From positions 1,116,001 through 1,180,000 of the forward strand of contig NZ_JAGHKP010000001.1 of the NCBI RefSeq assembly GCF_017742215.1: DNA of 64,000 bases. The letters run 5' to 3'. The notes below the pieces were generated by a model. The model worked only from the letters and a program-made list of their open reading frames with translations. It ran no database searches and had not been told where the DNA came from. Shown here in pieces: positions 52,094 to 60,909 of the stretch. How positions within the stretch are numbered: the first letter of the stretch is position 1; the number at the start of each line of letters is the position of its first letter. Source of the DNA: Chitinophaga chungangae. GTDB taxonomy: Bacteria; Bacteroidota; Bacteroidia; Chitinophagales; Chitinophagaceae. The position numbers were made by a program, and so were the translations under genes.

Positions 52094-52999
52094 TTACCCC
52101 CGGAACGCCCGCGGCGTGGTCTGCTCGTTTTTCCGGAAAAACTTAACAAAGTGCGAAGGGTCTTCAAAACCCAGGCACCAGCCGATATCGGCCACGCTCC
52201 AGTCCGTATGTTTGAGCAATGCCCGCGCTTCCAGCGCCAGACGCTCGGCCAGCAGGCGGGAAGTGGTTTTGCCCGTGGTTTCTTTCAGCACTTTATTGAG
52301 ATGATTGCTGTGTACGTTGAGATGGGCGGCAAACTCGCCAGGCGTGTGCAGTTTGATGCGCTGCATGGGCGATTCGATGGGGAATTGCCTTTCCAGCAGT
52401 TCGAGGAACAGCCCGGTGATCCTTTCCGCGGCATGGGCGCCGCCGGTGTCTGCCGGGGTGATGAGGGCGGGGCGGAGTTTCATCGCGGTATGCACCAGCT
52501 CCATCACGAGATTGCGCAGCACGTCGTATTTGAATACGTATTCGGATTCGATCTCGGCGAACATCTTGCCGTAGATCGTTTTCACCTGTTCAAACTCTTC
52601 ATCCGTAATGGAAATGATCGGTGTGCCGCCGGGCTGGAACATGGGGTACGACCGGATATTGCCGTACCCCTTGAAAAATTCTTCCGTAAACACGCAATAG
52701 AACCCTGATTTCCTGTCGTCGGGCGACAGATCCCAGTTGTAAGGCACCTGGGGATTGGCGAACAGCAGCATGTTCTGTTCCGCATCGAAGGTTTTGTCTG
52801 CATAATGCACGCGGTTGCTGCCGGAAATGAGGCTGATCTTGAAATAATCTTTCCGGCTGTACGGCATTTTTGCTTTGCCCGCCGCCACATCTTCCAGCTC
52901 AAACACGTTGAACTGCCCGATCCGCGCGATAATTTCGCTGGGAAGGTCGCCGAATTTGAGCCGGTAGAAGTCGGATAATGAAATGGTCTTTTCGATCAT
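52094..52999 (-). CDS. AraC-family transcriptional regulator
   Basis: 301 residues: N-terminal AraC-type cupin-like sensor (with F-K-I-S-L-I-S-G-S and M-L-L-F-A-N-P-Q-V-P-Y), a linker, and a C-terminal double helix-turn-helix (F-A-A-H-L-N-V-H-S-N-H-L-N and I-G-W-C-L-G-F-E-D-P-S-H-F-V-K-F-F). It lies between the SDR gene (31 bp upstream) and the PL6 gene (39 bp downstream), all on the minus strand, so the three could be one transcript. Confidence 0.92.
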   Translation of the reverse strand: MIEKTISLSDFYRLKFGDLPSEIIARIGQFNVFELEDVAAGKAKMPYSRKDYFKISLISGSNRVHYADKTFDAEQNMLLFANPQVPYNWDLSPDDRKSGFYCVFTEEFFKGYGNIRSYPMFQPGGTPIISITDEEFEQVKTIYGKMFAEIESEYVFKYDVLRNLVMELVHTAMKLRPALITPADTGGAHAAERITGLFLELLERQFPIESPMQRIKLHTPGEFAAHLNVHSNHLNKVLKETTGKTTSRLLAERLALEARALLKHTDWSVADIGWCLGFEDPSHFVKFFRKNEQTTPRAFRG

Positions 53000-53030
53000 A
53001 AGTATTCAACACACAAGGTGCATGCGATGT

Positions 53031-53795
53031 TTAGAGATTCTGCCCGCCTGATATTTCGATGCGTTGCGCCGTGATCCAGCGCGCATCGTCTGTACAGAGG
53101 AAAGCTACCACGCCGCCGATGTCTTCCGGCAGGCCAACGCGGCCCAGGGCGATGGTGGCGGCGATGTGCGCGTTTACGTCCGCATTGTCTCTCACCGTGC
53201 CGCCGCCGAAATCCGTTGCGATTACGCCGGGCGCCACGATGTTGGAGCGGATGCCTCTTTTGCCGAGCTCATTGGCCTGGTAGCGGGTAACCACTTCCAT
53301 TGCGCCTTTCATGGCGGCGTAAGCGGAATAACCGGGGATGGCGAACCTGGCAAGACCGGTGGAAACGTTGATGATGCCGCCGCCGTCCGCCAGCAGGCGC
53401 AGCGCTTTTTGCGTGAAGAAATATACGCCTTTAAAATGGATGTTGAACAGCGTATCGAAATCTTCCTCTCGCGTGGCGTCGAATGCGGCATGAACGCCGA
53501 TGCCCGCGTTATTGACAAGGTAATCGATCTGCGCAGCGCCGAAAGTTTGCGGCAGGGCTTTTTCCAGTTCGCCGAAAAATGTATCAAAACTTTTTACGTC
53601 GCCGGTATTAAGCTGAAGCGCGAGCGCTTTGCGCCCCAGTTTTTCAATAGCCGCAACGGTTTGCAGCGCGTCGTCTTTTTGGGAATGGTAGGTGATGATT
53701 ACATCCAGCCCTTTTTCCGCGATGCGGAGGGCCATGTTTTTACCTAAGCCGCGGCTGCCGCCGGTAACGAGCGCGATCTTTGCTGATTGTGACAT
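53031..53795 (-). CDS. Classical short-chain dehydrogenase/reductase
   Basis: 254 residues. Complete SDR signatures: cofactor loop T-G-G-S-R-G-L-G-K, N-N-A-G, a Ser in I-I-N-V-S-T, and catalytic Y-A-A-M-K. The C-terminal I-S-G-G-Q fits FabG-like SDRs. The Arg after T-G-G-S suggests NADP preference. Substrate unknown. It contrasts with the degenerate SDR at 36843. It heads the minus-strand set and diverges from the EamA transporter. Confidence 0.93.
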   Translation of the reverse strand: MSQSAKIALVTGGSRGLGKNMALRIAEKGLDVIITYHSQKDDALQTVAAIEKLGRKALALQLNTGDVKSFDTFFGELEKALPQTFGAAQIDYLVNNAGIGVHAAFDATREEDFDTLFNIHFKGVYFFTQKALRLLADGGGIINVSTGLARFAIPGYSAYAAMKGAMEVVTRYQANELGKRGIRSNIVAPGVIATDFGGGTVRDNADVNAHIAATIALGRVGLPEDIGGVVAFLCTDDARWITAQRIEISGGQNL

Positions 53796-53934
53796 GTTCT
53801 TTTTTTGACAAAGGTAGAACGGCCTGCAGGGCGGCTGTTAGTCCGGATCGGTGTATTTCTGGTATATTTCAAATAATGGGGGAAAAGTTTCTGCCGAATA
53901 ATATCTTTACCCCCGTTTTCAACAAACATCATTC

Positions 53935-54828
53935 ATGCCAACGATGGGCACGCCGAGAGGCAAACTGGTACTGGCGGGGATCACCTTCGCGTTTTTATGG
54001 GCCTCCGCGTCGGTGGGCACCAAGATAGGGCTTAGCGCCGTGCAGCCGCTGGTACTGTTCGTGCCGCGTTTTTTCCTGGCTTCGGCCATCATGTTGCTGA
54101 TTTCGCACGCAGGCATGAAAAAGCGCCTCCCGCAAGGCCGGGAATGGCTGCAGCTGGCGGTTTACGGGCTTTTTAACATCTCGCTTTATCTCGGTATTTA
54201 CGTGGTAGGCATGAAGGAAACTTCCGCGGGGCTGGGCGCGCTCGCCACCGCTACCAATCCCGTTTTTATCAGTCTTTTGAGCGCGATATGGCTGCGCAGG
54301 CCGCTGCACCTGGTAACAGTGCTGAGCCTGGTGCTTTGCCTCTGCGGCATCGGCATCGCGGCCTGGCCGTTGATTGCGGAGAGTTATGCCACGCCGCTGG
54401 GATTGGGCCTCGTATTGCTCAGCATGATCGCTTATTCCGTGGGCGCCATTTATTTTTCCGCCAGCAACCTCGGCGGCAGCCTGCATATTTTTACCATCAA
54501 CGGCTGGCAAACATTGTTCGGCGGGCTTTTCCTGCTGCCGGCGATGCTGGTGTGGTACGAGCCATCGCAGAACGATTTTAACCTTACCTGGCTGCTCGCC
54601 ACTTTATGGCTGGTGGGCCCGGTGTCGATACTGGCGGTATTGCTCTGGCTTTTCCTGCTGAAAGACAATCCCGTGAAAGCCTCTTTCTGGCTCTTCCTGT
54701 GCCCGGTTTTCGGCTTCGCCATCTCCGCCGTGCTGATGCATGAGCCGCTCAGCTTGTTCACCCTGGCGGGCGTGGCGCTGGTGATCTTCGGGCTTTGCCT
54801 GGTGCAATGGTACCGGGGGAAACAATAA
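53935..54828 (+). CDS. DMT-superfamily transporter (EamA)
   Basis: 297 residues with ten predicted transmembrane helices in two EamA halves (about 10-145 and 155-293); the sequence G-L-G-A-L-A-T-A-T-N-P-V-F at the end of the first half is typical. It probably exports a metabolite or amino acid; the substrate is not evident. Alone and divergent from the SDR. Confidence 0.9.
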   Translation: MPTMGTPRGKLVLAGITFAFLWASASVGTKIGLSAVQPLVLFVPRFFLASAIMLLISHAGMKKRLPQGREWLQLAVYGLFNISLYLGIYVVGMKETSAGLGALATATNPVFISLLSAIWLRRPLHLVTVLSLVLCLCGIGIAAWPLIAESYATPLGLGLVLLSMIAYSVGAIYFSASNLGGSLHIFTINGWQTLFGGLFLLPAMLVWYEPSQNDFNLTWLLATLWLVGPVSILAVLLWLFLLKDNPVKASFWLFLCPVFGFAISAVLMHEPLSLFTLAGVALVIFGLCLVQWYRGKQ

Positions 54829-54875
54829 CATCGCGATTTTATCATTTATTTGGGCGTGCTGCCTACCTTTGCCAT

Positions 54876-55334
54876 ATGAAAATATTGCTGCCCCTGATCC
54901 TTTTCTGCTGCTGGCAAACCGCCGCCACGGCGCAGATCACCAGGGCCGGATGGCTGACCGGCACCTGGGAACACAAAACCCCGCGCGGCATTACCTACGA
55001 AACCTGGAAAAAAGTGAGCGCCGACGAACTGCAGGGCGCCAGTTATTCCCTGGAAGGCAACGATACCACCATATTTGAATCCGTCCGCCTGCTGCAAAAA
55101 GAAGGTCGACTATATTACGTCCCCACGGTGAAAGGGCAGAACAACGGCCAGCCGGTGAGTTTTGCGCTGAAACAGGCTACGGACGAACAGCTTGTGTTCG
55201 AAAACCCGCAGCACGATTTCCCGCAAACCGTCTCATACCGTCGCATCGGCGCAGATTCGCTGGTGGCGCAGATCTCCGGCACCAGGAACGGGCAGTTCCG
55301 CACGGTCGTTTTCCCGATGAAAAAGATAAGATAA
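54876..55334 (+). CDS. Secreted DUF6265-type protein
   Basis: 152 residues from ATG 54876, where a signal peptide (1-20, ending A-T-A-Q) begins; the frame upstream overlaps the transporter and is not used. The mature domain opens W-L-T-G-T-W-E and continues with E-T-W-K-K and F-E-N-P-Q-H-D-F-P-Q, a lipocalin-like pattern of small periplasmic proteins. Function unknown; 47 bp after the transporter stop. Confidence 0.85.
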   Translation: MKILLPLILFCCWQTAATAQITRAGWLTGTWEHKTPRGITYETWKKVSADELQGASYSLEGNDTTIFESVRLLQKEGRLYYVPTVKGQNNGQPVSFALKQATDEQLVFENPQHDFPQTVSYRRIGADSLVAQISGTRNGQFRTVVFPMKKIR

Positions 55335-55402
55335 AGTTTCTTGCGCCGCCAGCCCGGCACGTCGTCTTTTTTTCCGAAATTGTACAGGAAACTTTACCGC
55401 AT

Positions 55403-55816
55403 ATGCCGTTCCCCGTTATCGAAAAAACGATCGAGATACATGCGCCGCCGTCGAAAGTATGGCGTGTGTTCACCGACCCCGCGCTGAGCCGGCAGATGGG
55501 CGGCGAATATGTTTCAGACTGGAGGCCCGGCAGCGCTTTCGGCTGGAAAGGGCCCGACGGTAAAATGCTCACCAGCGGCACCATCCTCGAAATAATGCCT
55601 GAAAAACTTTTAAAACACGACCTCTCCGATAAAAACAACCTGCTCTCCGTGATCACCTACGAATTGATCCCGCACCAGGAAGCCACGCTCGTTGCAGCAC
55701 GGGAAGAACTGCAGTATGAACTCACGGAAGAGCAGCTGCAGGAAGCGGAAGAAGGCTGGGAGATCGCGCTGCGCGCGGTGAAAGACCTCGCTGAAAAAAC
55801 AGAAGCCGCCTCCTGA
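55403..55816 (+). CDS. SRPBCC (AHSA1/START-fold) domain protein
   Basis: 137 residues. The START-like fold is recognisable from the opening I-E-K-T-I-E-I-H-A-P-P-S-K-V-W-R-V-F-T-D-P and the terminal helix (W-E-I-A-L-R-A-V-K-D-L). Members bind hydrophobic ligands or assist Hsp90; the role here is unknown. Its last codons form part of a terminator hairpin shared with the convergent TonB receptor gene. Confidence 0.9.
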   Translation: MPFPVIEKTIEIHAPPSKVWRVFTDPALSRQMGGEYVSDWRPGSAFGWKGPDGKMLTSGTILEIMPEKLLKHDLSDKNNLLSVITYELIPHQEATLVAAREELQYELTEEQLQEAEEGWEIALRAVKDLAEKTEAAS

Positions 55817-55829
55817 GAAGCGGCTTTTC
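55803..55829. terminator. Hairpin terminator overlapping the SRPBCC stop
   Basis: AAGCCGC (55803-55809) pairs with GCGGCTT (55820-55826), ending in TTTT. The left arm is coding. Confidence 0.65.
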
Positions 55830-55844
55830 CCTGCCTGCATGTTT

Positions 55845-58469
55845 TTACATATCCTGCAAATTCTCCACCCCCTGGTTCTTCATATTTTTCCGTTTAAACA
55901 GGCTCAGATCCATTTTTCCGAAACGGTAAGCAAAGTTCAGCTTTAATACCTGAGGGTTGTTCAGCCGGTAAAAATCCTGCGTAAAGCCCGGCCCTTCCGA
56001 ATACATGTCCGTTTTGCGGCTGCGGAACACATCGTTCATGCCCAGCGTAAGCGATGCCGCCTGGTCTTTCCCGAACGTTTTTTTGATCGCTATATCCACC
56101 CCGTAAAATGGGCGGATATATCCTTGCGATGCGCTTTGCGCCTGGCTCGGCGGACCAAATCCCTGGTTGATGTTCACCGGCAGGTTCGTTTTCCCCTGGT
56201 AATCCGCCGAAAGCTGGATCGTGAAATTGCGGGGCAGTTTGAAGTGGTTGTTCACCTTCACGAACACGCTCCACAAAGGATCGGCGGCGTTTTCCGCGCT
56301 GATCTCCGAACGGTACACATTGGCGTTGGCGGTCAGTTCCCACCAGGTAGCCGGCGTGCTTACGGAGGTGATCTCCGCGCCATACGCATCCGCGTGATCG
56401 GCATTGATGAACGTATTGATGTACGTTTCCTCCCCGGTAACCGGGTGCGGGCCTTTGGTGAGGTACCGGGTGATGAGGTTGCCCGTGCGTTTGTAATACG
56501 CGGATGCCAGTAAGGTATGGTTGCCCGCGAAGGTTTTGTGGTAGGAAAATTCCGCGGCGCTGGTGAACTCGGGCACGAGTGCCGGGTTGCCGCGCGTGAT
56601 GTTGAGATTGTCCGTAAAATCGGTGTATGGCGAAAGCTGGTAGAAGCTCGGGCGGTTCACCCTGCGCGTGAGGTTCAGCTGCAGTTCCTGTTCTTTGTTC
56701 AGCTTGCGGGTCAGCGCCAGGGAAGGGAATAGGCTGAAAGGATAATCGGTGTCGAATTTTTCGCCCGTATTGGTCAGTTTGCCGGTGTATCCCGAGCTTT
56801 CGGCCCTAAGCCCTGCCTTGTAGGTAAAAACGCGTTTTACGGCCCCGGAAAGCGTAATGTAGCCGGCATACACATGACTGGTGGTGGCGTAGTTCACCGA
56901 AGCGTTGTGTACCTGGTCGAAATCGCCGCCGGGAAAACGTATGAAGTTCGCATTGTCGTTCGTCACGTCGCTGAGCTGTGCGCGTAGACCGGCTTCCAGC
57001 TTGCTGTTGGGCGATAGCGGGGAAACGTAGTCCGTTTGCGCGAGCAGCAGTTTATTGTCTGCCCCGAGGATATTTTTTTGCTGCATGATCTCCCCATGCC
57101 CCTCAGCGTCCACGGAAATGATCCCGTCACCGCTTACGGTGCGCGTGCTCCAGGTAACGTCTGCCGTCCATTCGCGGCCAGGTTTCGGGAAATTCTGTTT
57201 CATGCCCAGCTGCAACGTGGTTCCGTCGATCGTTCTGTCTGAAGTGTACGTTCTGTTGCCGGCTACGCTTACCGTACCGGAAGGAAACAGGCTGTCTGTC
57301 CGTACCCCGGTCGTTTCACCGGGTTTAAACCTGCCGTGCATCCGGATGGCGGAAAGAGAGAAGGTCGTTCTGTTGGTTACAAGATAGTCCAGCCCCAGCT
57401 TGCCAAAAAGGAAACCGCCTTTGGTGTTGTTGACGTTGTTTTGATGAATGTTCACCGCCGGAGGGCCTGCCAGGTAACGGTCCGTGTAGCCGGTAGTGCG
57501 GTTGCGCACATGATTGTTCATGAGCGTGGCGGAGAAGTTGAATTTGCCCTGCCGCAGGTTAAAAATGCCGCCGGCGTTGTAGCCGCCGCGACTGTCCGCA
57601 CCGGCCATCACATTCCCGTTGTAACCCGTCTGCCGGTTCTTTTTCAATACGATGTTGAGTATGCCGCCGCTGGACGCGTCGTATTTCGCGGAGGGATTGG
57701 TGATCACTTCGACGCTGGCGATCTCCCCGGCAGGCACCTGGTCGAGCGAGAGCGTAGTGGGGCGGCCGTCGATGAAGATCTGCGGCGTGGCGTTGCGCAC
57801 CTTTACGTTGCCATCGATGTCCGTTTGCACGGAAGGCACGTTGCGCATTACGTCTGCCGCGGTGCCGCCCGCCGATGCGAGGTTTTTGTCTACGTTGAAG
57901 ATCTTTTTTTCTCCATCCAGCAGCATCAGCGGCCGCGTGGCGCTTACGGTCACGCCCTGCAGCTGTTTTTCCGCAACGCTGAGCCTGATATTGCCCAGGT
58001 CTTTATCGAACATGCTCAGGTCCGGCATACGCCCGGGCGCACCGCCCGCCGAAGAACGATAAGCTGTATTGCCTGCTGCCGGCGGTTTTGCGGCCGAACG
58101 GCCGGTGTCGTTGCCGGGTTTGCCCAAAGGCCGTTGCATTTGGATGAACGTTACTTCCTGTTCGTGCCCGCCAAAGCCCTGCGCGGAGATCTTCAGCCTG
58201 AATTTCCCCATCACCGGCAATTCCGGCAAACTAAATTCGCCATTGCCGCCGGTGGTAGCGCCTTTCACCAGCACTTCTCGCGCCTTGCGCGATGTGGAAT
58301 CGAATTTTTGCTGAAGAAGATATACGGACGCATCGCTCACAGGTTTGCCCTGTGCGTCGGTTATTTTTCCGTAAAGATGCCCGATATTGGCCGGCCTGCC
58401 ATGCATTTGCGCGGCGGCTTGCAGTACAGCGACGAAAAAGAGCGTCGCGAATAGGATCAGCTGTTTCAT
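55845..58469 (-). CDS. TonB-dependent receptor, OMP beta-barrel (PF14905) type
   Basis: 874 residues with a signal peptide (1-21). A carboxypeptidase-regulatory-like domain (about 33-110) is followed by a plug region (about 185-260: L-D-G-E-K-K-I-F-N-V, A-A-D-V-M-R-N-V-P-S-V, V-E-V-I-T-N-P-S-A-K-Y-D) and a large beta-barrel. Unlike SusC it has no SusD partner; such receptors often carry peptides, siderophores or signals. It diverges from a LytS/LytTR pair, a frequent neighbourhood for this family. Confidence 0.92.
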   Translation of the reverse strand: MKQLILFATLFFVAVLQAAAQMHGRPANIGHLYGKITDAQGKPVSDASVYLLQQKFDSTSRKAREVLVKGATTGGNGEFSLPELPVMGKFRLKISAQGFGGHEQEVTFIQMQRPLGKPGNDTGRSAAKPPAAGNTAYRSSAGGAPGRMPDLSMFDKDLGNIRLSVAEKQLQGVTVSATRPLMLLDGEKKIFNVDKNLASAGGTAADVMRNVPSVQTDIDGNVKVRNATPQIFIDGRPTTLSLDQVPAGEIASVEVITNPSAKYDASSGGILNIVLKKNRQTGYNGNVMAGADSRGGYNAGGIFNLRQGKFNFSATLMNNHVRNRTTGYTDRYLAGPPAVNIHQNNVNNTKGGFLFGKLGLDYLVTNRTTFSLSAIRMHGRFKPGETTGVRTDSLFPSGTVSVAGNRTYTSDRTIDGTTLQLGMKQNFPKPGREWTADVTWSTRTVSGDGIISVDAEGHGEIMQQKNILGADNKLLLAQTDYVSPLSPNSKLEAGLRAQLSDVTNDNANFIRFPGGDFDQVHNASVNYATTSHVYAGYITLSGAVKRVFTYKAGLRAESSGYTGKLTNTGEKFDTDYPFSLFPSLALTRKLNKEQELQLNLTRRVNRPSFYQLSPYTDFTDNLNITRGNPALVPEFTSAAEFSYHKTFAGNHTLLASAYYKRTGNLITRYLTKGPHPVTGEETYINTFINADHADAYGAEITSVSTPATWWELTANANVYRSEISAENAADPLWSVFVKVNNHFKLPRNFTIQLSADYQGKTNLPVNINQGFGPPSQAQSASQGYIRPFYGVDIAIKKTFGKDQAASLTLGMNDVFRSRKTDMYSEGPGFTQDFYRLNNPQVLKLNFAYRFGKMDLSLFKRKNMKNQGVENLQDM

Positions 58470-58717
58470 ACATGAGGTTTTCAGCGAAGCTATTCCAACG
58501 CGGAAAGGGGAAAAGCGAAGTGTAGACCATCCGGCCGTTCACCGCGACAAAACCGGCAAATCCTCAAAAGCCCCTTACGAAACGCAATACCCTGCTGTTT
58601 TTGACGGGAATGAACTCGTCGCGGAAAATGCCGGTGTAGTCGTGCCATTTACCCGGCAGGTATACACAGCTGTCCGCAGCCGTGATAATAAGCCGGAGGG
58701 GCCGTATCTTTATTGCC

Positions 58718-59731
58718 ATGAAGTCGTTTTTCAGGTCCCGGTATATTAACGTCGCGCTGCACGTGCTCATCTGGGGCGCGCTGCTGCTCATGCCTTACGT
58801 CGTATCCTCCGCCGAAAGCGGTTACGCCATCGGCGCCATTTCGGGCCTGTTCTTTTCCATTTCCGTGCTGATCCACATGGGCATCTTCTACGGCAATGCC
58901 TATTTCCTCATCCCCAAACTGCTCAACCGCCGTTTCTGGTGGCTGTATTTTATATCGGCGTTTGTGCTCACGGGCCTGTCTATCCCGCTGAAATGGGTAA
59001 TACTCGCCCGCTGGTGGCCGGAAGTGCTCAGAGATTTTACGCTGTACCGTTTTGTGTTCGCGCCTTCGTTCATCACGCTGGTGATCAGTTTTCTCTACCG
59101 CATCCTGACAGACAGGATCAGGCATGAAAAAGAACAGGAAGAACATCGTGCCGAACAGCTCGCCAGCGAACTGAAATTTCTCCGCTCGCAGATCAGCCCG
59201 CATTTTCTTTTTAACGTGCTCACCAATCTCGTGTCGCTGGCAAGAAAAAAGTCCGACCTGATGGAACCCGCGCTGATAAGGCTTTCCGGCCTTATGCGAT
59301 ATATGCTGTACGATACCCGGCAGCAAAAAGTGGAACTGCGCAAAGAGATCGAGTACCTGGACAGCTATGTGGAACTGCAAAAACTGCGTTTCGGCAACGA
59401 CGTAAAGATCCGGTACGAAGTAAATGCGGGTGAAGGGCATTACATGATAGAGCCCATGCTGCTGATCGCTTTCGTGGAAAACGCCTTTAAACACGGAACC
59501 GGCTCCGGCACGGACGCATGGATCGGTATACGGCTGCACGTCAATAATGGCGAAATGACGTTTGACGTGAAGAACCGTTTTGAAGAACAGGGGAGCAAAG
59601 ACGACAGCTCAGGCATCGGCCTGCACAATGTGCGCGCGCGGCTCGGTCTTTTGTACAAAAACAGGCATAAGCTGGAGATCGCTGAAGAGAACAATATATT
59701 CCAGGTAACCTTAACCCTTCAACTCACATGA
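58718..59731 (+). CDS. LytS-type sensor histidine kinase (His_kinase, PF06580)
   Basis: 337 residues from ATG 58718 (a GTG at 58682 is in frame upstream). Four transmembrane helices in the first ~130 residues, then a kinase core with Q-I-S-P-H-F-L-F-N (phospho-acceptor His162) and an ATPase with F-V-E-N-A-F-K-H-G and S-G-I-G-L-H-N-V-R-A-R. Its stop overlaps the start of the response regulator (ATGA), so the two are translationally coupled. The stimulus is unknown. Confidence 0.93.
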   Translation: MKSFFRSRYINVALHVLIWGALLLMPYVVSSAESGYAIGAISGLFFSISVLIHMGIFYGNAYFLIPKLLNRRFWWLYFISAFVLTGLSIPLKWVILARWWPEVLRDFTLYRFVFAPSFITLVISFLYRILTDRIRHEKEQEEHRAEQLASELKFLRSQISPHFLFNVLTNLVSLARKKSDLMEPALIRLSGLMRYMLYDTRQQKVELRKEIEYLDSYVELQKLRFGNDVKIRYEVNAGEGHYMIEPMLLIAFVENAFKHGTGSGTDAWIGIRLHVNNGEMTFDVKNRFEEQGSKDDSSGIGLHNVRARLGLLYKNRHKLEIAEENNIFQVTLTLQLT

Positions 59732-60420
59732 TACGCTGTATTGTTATAGATGATGAACAACTGGTGCGCGAACTGCTGGAAGACAACATCCGGCAGATAC
59801 CTTACCTGCAGCTGGTAAAATCGTGCCGCAACGCCATGGAAGCCATGGAGGCGCTGCAGTCCGGCGAAGTTGATCTTATGTTCCTCGACATCCAGATGCC
59901 GGGGCTCAGCGGCCTGCAGTTCCTGCAATCGCTGCAAAACCCGCCGCTCACCATTCTCGTGACCGCTTATGAAAAATATGCGCTGGAAGGGTACAGCCTG
60001 CAGGTGGTGGATTATCTGCTGAAACCCTTCAGCTTCGAGCGTTTCCTAAAAGCCTGCAACCGCGCGGACGAACTGCTGAAGCTCCGGCAGAAACCACCGG
60101 CGGCTGCGCAGGATTTTTTCGTGAACGTGGAATACACACAGGTAAAAATTACTGTATCGGATATTGAATACATCGAAGGGTTAAAGGACTACATCAAAAT
60201 ACATCTTTCCTCTTCCCCCAAACCCGTTCTCACGCGCATGACCATGAAAGCGATGGAGGAAAAGCTTCCCGCAGGCGCGTTTATCCGCACCCATAAATCC
60301 TACCTGGTAGCGGCTTCAAAGATCACGATGATCAAAAGGGACCTGGTGTACATTGGCAAAACGGAGATACCCGTGAGCGAATCGTACAAGGAAAACGTGA
60401 ACCGCCTGAGCAACAGTTGA
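59728..60420 (+). CDS. LytTR-family response regulator
   Basis: 230 residues. Receiver domain 1-120 with Asp54 in F-L-D-I-Q-M-P-G as phosphorylation site and D-D-E near the N-terminus; LytTR DNA-binding domain about 130-228 (I-E-Y-I-E-G-L-K-D-Y-I-K-I-H, T-H-K-S-Y-L-V). Partner of the kinase 4 bp upstream in overlap. Likely targets are the small membrane protein that follows and the divergent TonB receptor. Confidence 0.95.
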   Translation: MIRCIVIDDEQLVRELLEDNIRQIPYLQLVKSCRNAMEAMEALQSGEVDLMFLDIQMPGLSGLQFLQSLQNPPLTILVTAYEKYALEGYSLQVVDYLLKPFSFERFLKACNRADELLKLRQKPPAAAQDFFVNVEYTQVKITVSDIEYIEGLKDYIKIHLSSSPKPVLTRMTMKAMEEKLPAGAFIRTHKSYLVAASKITMIKRDLVYIGKTEIPVSESYKENVNRLSNS

Positions 60421-60530
60421 CCGTTTCGTCTACACAATTGCCCGGCGCGTCTACATGCCCTTAAATAAAGGTTTTGACGGGATTAGTTTTGTATCGGCAT
60501 CAAAATTATTCACCACAAAAACTGACGATC

Positions 60531-60851
60531 ATGGGATTCGCATTCATCATTTTTTTACGGATACTGTTTGCCGCGTGTATGGTATTTGTAATCGGCTATA
60601 TTTTCGGCGGCTTCTCCAAACGGCCTGCACTGGCGCGTATCACGAAAGTGGCGGCCATTCTTGCCATCGTGTTGTTCATCGGCACCAACCTGCTGCTGAA
60701 CAGGCTGGTGTTCGCACAGCATCGCGGCGGCCCGGGCGGCTGGCGTTGCAACGACCGTGAATGGAGATATGACAGGGACCATCGCATGGAAGAACACCGG
60801 CAGGCGCCCGCAACGCTGCCGCCGGCGGCAGCTGATTCGACCACGCAGTAA
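60531..60851 (+). CDS. Small membrane protein downstream of the LytTR pair
   Basis: 106 residues from ATG 60531. Two transmembrane helices (about 4-27 and 40-62), then a polar tail with a G-G-P-G-G-W and several R/D/E/H (R-W-R-Y-D-R-D-H-R-type) residues and a Pro/Ala-rich end. I do not recognise the family. It lies 110 bp after the regulator and before a terminator, so it may be a target or accessory of the LytS/LytTR system. Confidence 0.7.
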   Translation: MGFAFIIFLRILFAACMVFVIGYIFGGFSKRPALARITKVAAILAIVLFIGTNLLLNRLVFAQHRGGPGGWRCNDREWRYDRDHRMEEHRQAPATLPPAAADSTTQ

Positions 60852-60874
60852 TGTTGTTGGATAAATGACAGCTG

Positions 60875-60909
60875 AAGCCTGTTGTGCGTTTGCACGGCAG
60901 GCTTTTTTA
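60875..60909. terminator. Terminator between the small membrane gene and the ABC exporter
   Basis: AAGCCTG pairs with CAGGCTT around an inner GTGC/GCAC helix, followed by six T. It serves the plus-strand gene, and its T-run meets the end of the convergent ABC gene. Confidence 0.8.

Noticed and set aside
58564..58719. 51-codon minus-strand frame reading into the LytS start
   Set aside because: It has a protein-like composition, but would start exactly opposite the LytS ATG with no ribosome site, and I recognise no family; possibly a gene relic.
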